Shown: positions 8,613 to 16,589 of the stretch, piece after piece
Layout of the letters: each line of letters starts with the position of its first letter
Position numbering within the stretch: the first letter of the stretch is position 1
Source of the DNA: Prochlorococcus sp. AG-347-K15
GTDB taxonomy: Bacteria > Cyanobacteriota > Cyanobacteriia > PCC-6307 > Cyanobiaceae
NCBI GenBank assembly: GCA_003281415.1
Contig: QCCC01000001.1
Coordinates: 62,001 to 126,000 of the forward strand
Length of the DNA: 64,000 nucleotides
Direction of reading: 5' to 3'
The notes under the pieces: model-generated
Told to the model about the DNA's origin: nothing
The model's input: only the letters and a program-made list of their open reading frames with translations
The model's database searches: none
Translations under genes and position numbers: made by a program

Positions 8613-8680
8613 AAAGCTTTTCTATTAATACTAACAGATATTTTTTAAACTAATAACAACCTATTATATTTAATATCTTA

Positions 8681-9865
8681 TTAATAAATAAATTCTAAAA
8701 GATTACTATCATTTATGATATATTTAACTTTATATATTTTATTACTATATATTTCTATTGATACAAAAAGAGTAATAAGTATTTCTAGTGAATAATCTGG
8801 AAAATAAACCAAAGCAATATTTTTTTTATGATTAATCCACTTAACGAATATTATTTTATAAAAAGCTTTTTTTTCATTGTTAAAAAATAATGTTAAATAC
8901 TTAAATTTATCATTTTTCAATATATTATTGTTCTCTGATTGTCTATTCTTTGAGTAATCAATAATCTTAGAGACTGAATCTTTACTTAGAACTTCGTTAT
9001 TATTTATTTTATTATAAACTTGCCTTTGTATAATTAAATCAAGATATCTTCTTAATGGTGATGTACATTGTACATACATTTTAAGCCCTAAAGATTCATG
9101 GATTCCTGGCTTAGTAGTTATGTAACTTTTTCCCATATATTGTTTTAATATTATATATTTAATATCACTATCATTGTACCTATTAAGTATTTCAGATGGA
9201 TTGCAGTTTAATCTTTGAGTTCTAAATGCAGCTGCTAAATTATATTTATTTATAAATAAACTTGTTACATAACCCATTAATATCATTGATTCTGCAACTA
9301 TAATTTGTGATATTGTTTTCTCTAATTGAGTTAGGATAATCTCATCCTCATATAATTTAATTTTACTATTAGGACTTTCAAAAATAATTGCTCCTTGTTT
9401 CTTTCTGAATTTAATACTTTTTTCTAATAAATTTTTAATCTCAATTAATTCTATTTCTTCTTTAGGTTCTATTTCTAATATTTCATTTGCATCTTCATAT
9501 GTTATTTGATATTTAGGTTTTATTATTGCTTCAGTTATTTCATATTTATTTATTGATCCATCGTCATTGAATTCTATTGCTGCACTAATAGTTTCTGAAA
9601 CTTTATTTTGAGCTAGATTTGCCATTTCAAGAATATCTTCAGGTAGCATTGGGACATATTGATCAATTAAATATAAACTACTATTTCTCTTTCTTGCATT
9701 TAAATCCACATTAGAGTCATGCAAAAAGAGTTTGCATGGATTACTAATATGTATCCATAAAATTTTTTTATTTCCTTCTTTTATTTCTAATGAAAGAGCG
9801 TCATCAACCTCATGTGGATTATCAGAGTCAATAATATATGTTTTTAAATTAGTTAGATCTTTCAA
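8681..9865 (-). CDS. RNB-domain exoribonuclease (RNase II/R family), short form
   Basis: IDSDNPHEVDDALSLE catalytic motif; TSPLRRYLDLIIQRQ motif. Confidence 0.85.
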   Translation of the reverse strand: MKDLTNLKTYIIDSDNPHEVDDALSLEIKEGNKKILWIHISNPCKLFLHDSNVDLNARKRNSSLYLIDQYVPMLPEDILEMANLAQNKVSETISAAIEFNDDGSINKYEITEAIIKPKYQITYEDANEILEIEPKEEIELIEIKNLLEKSIKFRKKQGAIIFESPNSKIKLYEDEIILTQLEKTISQIIVAESMILMGYVTSLFINKYNLAAAFRTQRLNCNPSEILNRYNDSDIKYIILKQYMGKSYITTKPGIHESLGLKMYVQCTSPLRRYLDLIIQRQVYNKINNNEVLSKDSVSKIIDYSKNRQSENNNILKNDKFKYLTLFFNNEKKAFYKIIFVKWINHKKNIALVYFPDYSLEILITLFVSIEIYSNKIYKVKYIINDSNLLEFIY

Positions 9866-9910
9866 ATATTTGAGATATTAATTATAGTGCCAACTATATT
9901 CAATATGAAA

Positions 9911-10132
9911 TTATCCTTCAGGATTTACGAATGGTAAAAGAGCTACAATTCTGGCTCTCTTTACAGCTAATGTAAGATCTCTTTGTTGCTTAGAGGTTAA
10001 ACCTGTCATCCTTCTTGGAAGGATTTTGCCCCTCTCAGTTATGAATTTTTTTAGTAGTTCTACATCCTTATAGTCAATAGGATCGCCAGGTTTGATAGGT
10101 GATAATTGTTTTTTAAAAATTGAATTAGGCAT
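9911..10132 (-). CDS. rpsR: 30S ribosomal protein S18
   Basis: [50 protein letters not shown]. Confidence 0.98.
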   Translation of the reverse strand: MPNSIFKKQLSPIKPGDPIDYKDVELLKKFITERGKILPRRMTGLTSKQQRDLTLAVKRARIVALLPFVNPEG

Positions 10133-10149
10133 GATTTGATTTGTTTTGA

Positions 10150-10344
10150 TTACTTAATTTCTTTGTGAATTGTCATTCTATTTAAATGAGGATTAAACTT
10201 TTTTAGTTCTAATCTTTCAGTTGTATTTCTACGATTCTTTTCAGTAGTATATCTTGAGACACCATTTGATCTCTTAGGATCTGTGCTTGTCCTAGCTTCA
10301 GTACATTCCAGGGTTACTACAACTCTTGTCCCTTTTTTGGCCAT
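10150..10344 (-). CDS. rpmG: 50S ribosomal protein L33
   Basis: [64 protein letters not shown]; start at internal Met. Confidence 0.97.
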   Translation of the reverse strand: MAKKGTRVVVTLECTEARTSTDPKRSNGVSRYTTEKNRRNTTERLELKKFNPHLNRMTIHKEIK

Positions 10345-10445
10345 TTTAATTAATACTTTATTGTATAATTTTCTATTGTACATCTTCAACAATCTTTTTT
10401 GAAGATATACTCAGTTCTTTTATCATCATTGATTAAAAAATATAT

Positions 10446-12890
10446 ATGAAAGTTTCTCAAAATTGGTTGAATAATTTAGTAAAAATTACTTCTACTCCTG
10501 AAGATCTCTCTGAGAAATTGTCTATTGGTGGATTTGAGGTTGAATCATTAGAAGATTGTTCAGAAAATGTAAATGGTGTTGTTTTAGGTAAGGTATTATC
10601 TGTTTCAAAGCACGAAGGATCTGACAAACTTTCAATTTGCCAAGTTGATATTGGTAATTCAAAGAATTTACAAATTATCTGTGGTGCACGCAATATTAAA
10701 CCAAATATTTATGTTTATGTTGCTACTGTCGGCGCGAAATTAAATGCTGTTGATTTAACTATTAAAAGAAGTGAAATTAGAGGTGTCATGAGTGAAGGAA
10801 TGATATGTTCACTTCAGGAACTGGGTTTAGAGGACTCTAGCGAAGGGATAGAGATCATTGATGAAGATTTAGCCTTAAAACATGAATTGGGCACTCCAGG
10901 GTCTGACTTGCTTCAATTAAATGATTTTATATATGATTTAGCTATTACAGCTAATAGACCTGATGGAATGTCTGTTATGGGTATAGCCCGTGAAATTTCT
11001 GCCCTTTTAGAAACCACCTTAAATTTTCCAGAATTAAACCATAAATACAATATTCATTTACTTGAGGGAATTAAACTTTGTCCAGAGGCTATAGAAACGA
11101 ATTGCATTTATACAATAAGCTGCATTGAAGGAGTAAATGGAGAGAAATTGTCGCCAAATTGGCTTAAAGACCGTATAGAAAAATCTGGTATAAAATCTAT
11201 TAATCTTCTAGTTGATTTGACAAATTATATTCTTTTAGAACAAGGTCAACCTTTGCATGCGTTTGATAAAGATAAACTATCAAACTTAATTGGTAAGGAA
11301 GTTTCTCCAGAAGATTTATCTGTAAGAAAAGGGAAGGATAACGAAAGCCTTATTTGCTTAGATGGCAAAGAATATTACTTAAATGACAACATCACAGTTA
11401 TTACTTGTTGTGATAAACCGGTAGCAATTGCAGGGGTGATAGGCGGTTTAGAGACTTCTGTAACTAATACTACCTCATCTATTTACCTTGAAGGCGCTGT
11501 TTTCAATCCAGTTACTATAAGAAAATCTTCAAAGGCGGTAGGCATAAGAACAGAATCTAGCAGCAGGTATGAAAAAGGGATTTCATCAAAAAATACAATA
11601 AGTGCAGTAACAAGGGCAATTAATCTTTTAGAAGAATATTTTTCTATTAATTCACCAATCATCAATACTTCCAATTTAATAAGTAATGAGGTTATATTTA
11701 TTAAACTACGGCGAAATCGAATACATAGAATTCTTGGTCCATTAATAGTTAATGATCAATTTGAAAAAAGAAATTTATCTGATAATGAAATAGTTGAAAA
11801 ATTAAAACTCATAGGTTGTACTTTAAAGAATAAAGAATATGGCTGGGATGTAGCAGTAATTCCTAATAGATCACATGATTTAATAAGAGAAATAGATTTA
11901 ATTGAAGAAATAGCGAGATTAATAGGGTATGACAGATTTGACTTAAAACTTCCTAATCCAATTAAGCCTGGAAAATTGTCATCAGAACAGTTGGCATTGA
12001 GAAAAGTAAAAAATGGTTTTATAGAAAATGGTTTTAACGAGGTACTAAGTTACTCTCTTGTTCCTGAAGATAATGAAAAACTTATAAAGATTTCTAATCC
12101 TTTGTTATTAGAAACAAGCTGTCTTAGGGATAATATCTGGAAAGAACATTTGGAGATAGTGAACCGTAATATAAAAGCTGGAGAAGCAAGTTGTTATATA
12201 TTTGAAATTGGAAATGTTTTTCATAAGAAAACTGAATTCATTCAAGAAGAAGTTCTGAATGGTGCGATTTATGGAAATAAAAAATTTGGGAAATGGATAA
12301 ATTCGGGTAAGGATAACGATCTTAATTATTACCAGGCTAGAGGAAAGTTAAAGGAGGCTTTAACATCCTTGAACATAAAAATTGAGGATAAACCTACTGA
12401 TTCAATTGATTTTCTTCATCCAGGAAGAACAGCGAAATTAATTATTGAAGGGAAAGATGCAGGGTATTTTGGTGAAATACATCCCAAACTCATATTAGAA
12501 AAGAAGTCATTAAAAAAAGTTTATTTATTTAAGATAAATGTTTCTAACCTCTTGGGAGCTAGTACAAGAAAAAATAAATGGATTCCAATATATAAGCAAT
12601 ACCCAATTGTTCCAAAAATGGAAAGAGATATAAATTTTGTTTTCAGTAAGAAATTTTTAATTAGCGAAATAACGTCACAGATAAGAAAAACAGGAAAAAA
12701 TCTCTTAGAGGATGTAAATTTAATCGATGTTTTTGAAGATACTAAATTTGGTGATGATCATATAAGTTATACATTTAGATTATCTTATAGAGATAAAGAT
12801 AAAACATTACTTGACTCGGACATTACATCAATACACACTAATATCATTTCTAATGTTGAAAAATGTTTTAATACTAAATTAAGAAATTAA
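10446..12890 (+). CDS. pheT: phenylalanyl-tRNA synthetase beta subunit
   Basis: EMAP/tRNA-binding N-domain, B3/B4, B5 and FDX-ACB domain motifs over 814 aa. Confidence 0.97.
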   Translation: MKVSQNWLNNLVKITSTPEDLSEKLSIGGFEVESLEDCSENVNGVVLGKVLSVSKHEGSDKLSICQVDIGNSKNLQIICGARNIKPNIYVYVATVGAKLNAVDLTIKRSEIRGVMSEGMICSLQELGLEDSSEGIEIIDEDLALKHELGTPGSDLLQLNDFIYDLAITANRPDGMSVMGIAREISALLETTLNFPELNHKYNIHLLEGIKLCPEAIETNCIYTISCIEGVNGEKLSPNWLKDRIEKSGIKSINLLVDLTNYILLEQGQPLHAFDKDKLSNLIGKEVSPEDLSVRKGKDNESLICLDGKEYYLNDNITVITCCDKPVAIAGVIGGLETSVTNTTSSIYLEGAVFNPVTIRKSSKAVGIRTESSSRYEKGISSKNTISAVTRAINLLEEYFSINSPIINTSNLISNEVIFIKLRRNRIHRILGPLIVNDQFEKRNLSDNEIVEKLKLIGCTLKNKEYGWDVAVIPNRSHDLIREIDLIEEIARLIGYDRFDLKLPNPIKPGKLSSEQLALRKVKNGFIENGFNEVLSYSLVPEDNEKLIKISNPLLLETSCLRDNIWKEHLEIVNRNIKAGEASCYIFEIGNVFHKKTEFIQEEVLNGAIYGNKKFGKWINSGKDNDLNYYQARGKLKEALTSLNIKIEDKPTDSIDFLHPGRTAKLIIEGKDAGYFGEIHPKLILEKKSLKKVYLFKINVSNLLGASTRKNKWIPIYKQYPIVPKMERDINFVFSKKFLISEITSQIRKTGKNLLEDVNLIDVFEDTKFGDDHISYTFRLSYRDKDKTLLDSDITSIHTNIISNVEKCFNTKLRN

Positions 12891-12910
12891 TTGTATTACT
12901 AATCTCACCT

Positions 12911-12960
12911 GAGACTATAAACTGGTCTAGAAATAATTCTTATATAAGATAAATAATAAT
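12911..12960 (+). repeat. intergenic repeat copy C (~50 bp)
   Basis: GAGACTATAAACTGGTCTAGAAATAATTCTTATATAAGATAAATAATAAT; aligns without gaps to copies A and B. Confidence 0.6.
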
Positions 12961-12983
12961 CCTACAAAACTAATTAATGTTGT

Positions 12984-13244
12984 ATGATAAGTGTCATGGT
13001 AAATTTGCTATCTCTACTTCTATCTTCAGTGTTGTGGGTACAAGTACCTCAGTGGTCAGATGATTGGTCAAAGTGTGCTGTTGACATACCAGATGCTTCA
13101 TGTCATTGGTATATAGCTGCACCAGATAATACTTTTGGGGAAGGATTTGATTGGGCTAGCGCCCCTTGGTTTGATGCTAACGGGTTAAGCGATGTCCCTA
13201 GTATTGATAAACAAACTGCCATTGAAAAGCTTCAATCTAAGTAG
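12984..13244 (+). CDS. small secreted-type hypothetical protein
   Basis: Signal-peptide-like N-terminus; Trp-rich mature part with two Cys (CAVDIPDASC). Confidence 0.7.
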   Translation: MISVMVNLLSLLLSSVLWVQVPQWSDDWSKCAVDIPDASCHWYIAAPDNTFGEGFDWASAPWFDANGLSDVPSIDKQTAIEKLQSK

Positions 13245-13264
13245 TACTGTCTTTAAGGCAGTAC
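13244..13264 (+). other. hairpin abutting the stop codon
   Basis: GTACTGTCTTTAAGGCAGTAC, 9-bp stem including one G-T, 3-nt loop. Confidence 0.6.
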
Positions 13265-13298
13265 GGCATAACATAAAAACACCTAATAGCAAGGCTTT

Positions 13299-13350
13299 CT
13301 AGTCCTTATTAATTTCTTGGACATTTAAAGGACGTAGTTTTTTGATTTTT
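13299..13350 (+). terminator. Rho-independent-type terminator
   Basis: CTA-GTCCTT...AAGGAC-(G)-TAG stem with one bulge, followed by TTTTTTGATTTTTT. Confidence 0.6.
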
Positions 13351-13440
13351 TATTTAATTTTTAATTTTTCTTAGGCAATAAACGACTTGGGCATGATTCA
13401 TTCAAATTTATAAATGAAAATTATCTTATTAATCTATTCT

Positions 13441-13490
13441 GAGACTATATAATAGACTTACAATAAGTCTCATATAAGAAGTACTATACA
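13441..13490 (+). repeat. intergenic repeat copy A (~50 bp)
   Basis: GAGACTATATAATAGACTTACAATAAGTCTCATATAAGAAGTACTATACA; contains perfect arms AGACTTA-CAA-TAAGTCT. Confidence 0.7.
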
Positions 13491-13615
13491 ATAAAATTTA
13501 TTTTTTAAAAGTAAATTTATTTTTAATTCATTTATGCATAATTATTGTTTCTATAAATTTGAATAAAAATAACTGATGAAAATTAGAAATTTTAAACTTA
13601 ACATCAATCTTATAT

Positions 13616-13665
13616 GAGACTATTAAATAGACTTATAAATAGTCTTATATGAGAAATAGTATACT
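13616..13665 (+). repeat. intergenic repeat copy B (~50 bp)
   Basis: GAGACTATTAAATAGACTTATAAATAGTCTTATATGAGAAATAGTATACT; 40/50 identity to copy A without gaps. Confidence 0.7.
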
Positions 13666-14674
13666 AATTTCTATATAGATTTTTTAGCAATTGATACGCT
13701 TCATTTAATTTTCTCATTTGATCTGTTGATCCTCCAGCATCTGGATGCGTCTCTAAGGCTATTGATTTATAGGCTTCCCTAATTTTACGGAACGTATGAG
13801 CGGATCCTGCAGATGTTGATAAATTCAATAATTTAAGTGCTCCATGTACTGTCATTGTTGAATCCAAAGTTTCAAATGAATTTGATCTATTATTTCGCTT
13901 AAATCTACTTACAAACCTTCTCATAAGTGTTGGTATTCTATTTATCAGGTCTGATGTAGCAAAAGGGTCTTCTAAAACGCCAATCATTAATAAAACAATT
14001 TCAAGGGATGGATTTTTCTTTATCCAAAATGGGCATAATTCTGACATAAATTTATTGGCTGCACTCCACGTAAAGGGTAGATTTTCAGTTCCATCAAGAT
14101 TTGGCCATATATCCCTTTCAAACCAATCCATCGAAGCTTCTACTACATGATCATTAGGAACTGATCCATATAAGTTTTTCCAATGACTAATTAACTCAAT
14201 TCGACATTTTATTAATTCAGTTTCTTTAATTGTATTAATTTGAATATCATTAATATTCTCCTTTAATTTTTCACTATTAATACTTCTTCTTAGATTCTTT
14301 ACTTTGTTTTCAACAAAATTGGGAAGGCTTATGTTTGAGTTGGCTTTTTCTTTATATTGATTGTTATTTGTAAATCTTTTATTCAAAGATATCTCATTAA
14401 CTTCTTTTTTTACGTCAGATTTAATTAATACCAATGCAGTATCTTCATCAATATTTAAATTTTCATTATTATTATTCTCGTTAAAGTCTATTTCTTGCTG
14501 TTGGTTCTTAGGTAGTAAATCATCTTCTTGAAGAAGTTCTTTAAGTATCTTTTCTATTACAGGTCCTCTTGCTCTAAATCCCCACTCTTTTCGTAATTGA
14601 TCAAACTTGGAAATTAGTTCCTCAGGTAAATCAATTGAAATTCTTTTTGTATTTGAATTTTCAGGAATATTCAA
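13664..14674 (-). CDS. RHH-like N-terminus fused to a C-terminal J-domain; conserved middle domain of unknown function
   Basis: N-term TKRISIDLPEELISKFDQLRKEWGFRARGPVIEKILKELL; C-term FRKIREAYKSIALETHPDAGGSTDQMRKLNEAYQLL with HPD. Confidence 0.8.
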   Translation of the reverse strand: MNIPENSNTKRISIDLPEELISKFDQLRKEWGFRARGPVIEKILKELLQEDDLLPKNQQQEIDFNENNNNENLNIDEDTALVLIKSDVKKEVNEISLNKRFTNNNQYKEKANSNISLPNFVENKVKNLRRSINSEKLKENINDIQINTIKETELIKCRIELISHWKNLYGSVPNDHVVEASMDWFERDIWPNLDGTENLPFTWSAANKFMSELCPFWIKKNPSLEIVLLMIGVLEDPFATSDLINRIPTLMRRFVSRFKRNNRSNSFETLDSTMTVHGALKLLNLSTSAGSAHTFRKIREAYKSIALETHPDAGGSTDQMRKLNEAYQLLKNLYRN

Positions 14675-14817
14675 TAATATTTTTTTTAATAGTATGGAAT
14701 TTATTTAATTTTATTCAAAAAAAATTGAAAGTCCATACGGAATATTGTTTTTAAATTAAAACCAATTTATTTTTTTGTCACAAATCAATTAAGTATCTTT
14801 TTATAATAAATTAAAAA

Positions 14818-14997
14818 ATGTTTAATTGTTATTTCAATTCATCTAAAGAAAAAAAGAGTTTTTATCAACATAAGAAATTAGAAATGCTCAATTATATTAA
14901 GGATTCACTTGAACGTAAAATTGCCTCCGTAACAGCATCTATAGACGTTCTAGAAACCCAAATAAGCAGGGATAAGGAAGTTGAAGTAACTAACTAG
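14818..14997 (+). CDS. small hypothetical protein (59 aa, predicted helical)
   Basis: Hand-translated MFNCYFNSSKEKKSFYQHKKLEMLNYIKDSLERKIASVTASIDVLETQISRDKEVEVTN. Confidence 0.55.
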   Translation: MFNCYFNSSKEKKSFYQHKKLEMLNYIKDSLERKIASVTASIDVLETQISRDKEVEVTN

Positions 14998-15000
14998 TAT

Positions 15001-15831
15001 TCAAACAAAACATTCTAGAAGTTTTTCAGGTCCAAATTTCTTTAAATAATTAATATTTGAATTTTCAGTTACTAATAGATACCCTGCAAATCCTAAACCG
15101 TTAATACTGAAACCATGAATATGATCATTTTTTCTTTTTATAATAGCGATCCATTTATTAGTTATTAAAATATTGTAAGGATATATCGGTTTCTTATGAC
15201 TAATAGGGTCCCCAAGTCCTAATTTCTTGCATAATTCTAAGTAAAATTCAAAAAGACATGATGGATTTTCTAAAAAATTAAATTTGGATACAATTATATT
15301 TTTTTTAAGCTTACTATCTAGATCTTGATATGAGTTCATCTCTAAAAACCACTTTTCTCTAGGGCATGATATCTCACCTTTAGATCTACGCAAAAGTTGA
15401 AAATGTCTGTGAGGTTGACTTGCTCCCGCAATTGGAGAACTATTGAAAAACCATAATCCACTAGTATCTTTATTAACTTGTTGGATCGCTCTCCAATCTT
15501 TAATATCTAACCATCCATTTTGAGGTTTCCATTCATTTGTAATAAGTAAGATATGACCTTTTTGTACAGGGTACTTATTTAATATTAGTTGATGATTATC
15601 ACCAATTTTATCAATTTCTAGTATCTTTTCCCAAGGACAAAATGGATTTTGCTTAGGACCATAAATTTTTTTTTTATTAAATTTTGAAGTATCGATTTTC
15701 CTAATTATGAAGTCGTCTTTTTCATATAAATCTCTTGTAATAATATCAGTTTTGAGAGGATATAATGATTCATCATCAATTGATAATCGAGTCTGTTCTA
15801 GTGCTTTTTTCCAATATTTTTCTAAACTCAT
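15001..15831 (-). CDS. ATP adenylyltransferase (Ap4A phosphorylase-like)
   Basis: NPFCPWE and ASQPHRHFQLL (HxHxQ) motifs. Confidence 0.88.
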   Translation of the reverse strand: MSLEKYWKKALEQTRLSIDDESLYPLKTDIITRDLYEKDDFIIRKIDTSKFNKKKIYGPKQNPFCPWEKILEIDKIGDNHQLILNKYPVQKGHILLITNEWKPQNGWLDIKDWRAIQQVNKDTSGLWFFNSSPIAGASQPHRHFQLLRRSKGEISCPREKWFLEMNSYQDLDSKLKKNIIVSKFNFLENPSCLFEFYLELCKKLGLGDPISHKKPIYPYNILITNKWIAIIKRKNDHIHGFSINGLGFAGYLLVTENSNINYLKKFGPEKLLECFV

Positions 15832-15879
15832 TTAAGAAAATTTATCATTATCATTTTAAAAAAAAAATTAAACTTGTAA

Positions 15880-16263
15880 TTACTTTTTATTAAATTGATA
15901 TTCTTTCAATTTTTCCAGAGGTACTGATTCTAAGACTACAATATTTGTTGATTCTAATATGACTTTTGGTGCAAGACCGTCTAATAATGCTTGCTTCCAC
16001 CTATCAAGACAAATACACCAATGATCACCATCCTTTAGTCCTGGGAAGGAATAAATAGGCATGGGAGTTATTAAATCATTACCTTGTGATTTACTATATT
16101 TCAGGAAATTATCATCCATTACACAACATATGGAATGATTCCCTCCATCATTTTTGTCATAGTTGCAATATCCATCTCTGAACCACCCTGTCATAGGTGA
16201 GCAACTACAAATCTCAATTTCTTCTCCAAGAACATTTAACTGATTTTGATTATTTATGGTCAT
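15880..16263 (-). CDS. DUF2237 family protein
   Basis: CSCSPMTGWFRDGYCNYDKNDGGNHSICCVMDDNFLKYSKSQGNDL...HWCICLDRWKQAL. Confidence 0.85.
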   Translation of the reverse strand: MTINNQNQLNVLGEEIEICSCSPMTGWFRDGYCNYDKNDGGNHSICCVMDDNFLKYSKSQGNDLITPMPIYSFPGLKDGDHWCICLDRWKQALLDGLAPKVILESTNIVVLESVPLEKLKEYQFNKK

Positions 16264-16361
16264 AAGTTTTTTAATAATAATAAAACACCAACATTTCTTT
16301 AAAAAAGGTTGACGAGTATGGGGGGTAAGGAGGTAATAATTCTAATAAGGTTTTTTTCAAT

Positions 16362-16580
16362 ATGGATTGGGACTTTACTGAAAACATTGCATTTAAAGCT
16401 CTTTATGAAGCTTTTAAAGATAGTGATGAAACTTCCGCATTAGAATTTTTATCTAGTGATGGTGCTTCATATTATCTTGAGTTAACACAGGATGCCGCGG
16501 GTGAGGGTATTGATCTGGGTGATAATGAAATGATGGATGAACTACAGGAAGAAATTATTGAATATTTAGAAAACAACTAA
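16362..16580 (+). CDS. small acidic hypothetical protein
   Basis: 72-aa ATG ORF, coherent acidic composition. Confidence 0.65.
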   Translation: MDWDFTENIAFKALYEAFKDSDETSALEFLSSDGASYYLELTQDAAGEGIDLGDNEMMDELQEEIIEYLENN

Positions 16581-16589
16581 AAATTTAGC

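Noticed and set aside
12900-13670. CRISPR array interpretation of the three repeats
   Set aside because: Only three diverged copies, irregular spacing (530 and 175 bp), an ORF between them and no cas genes.
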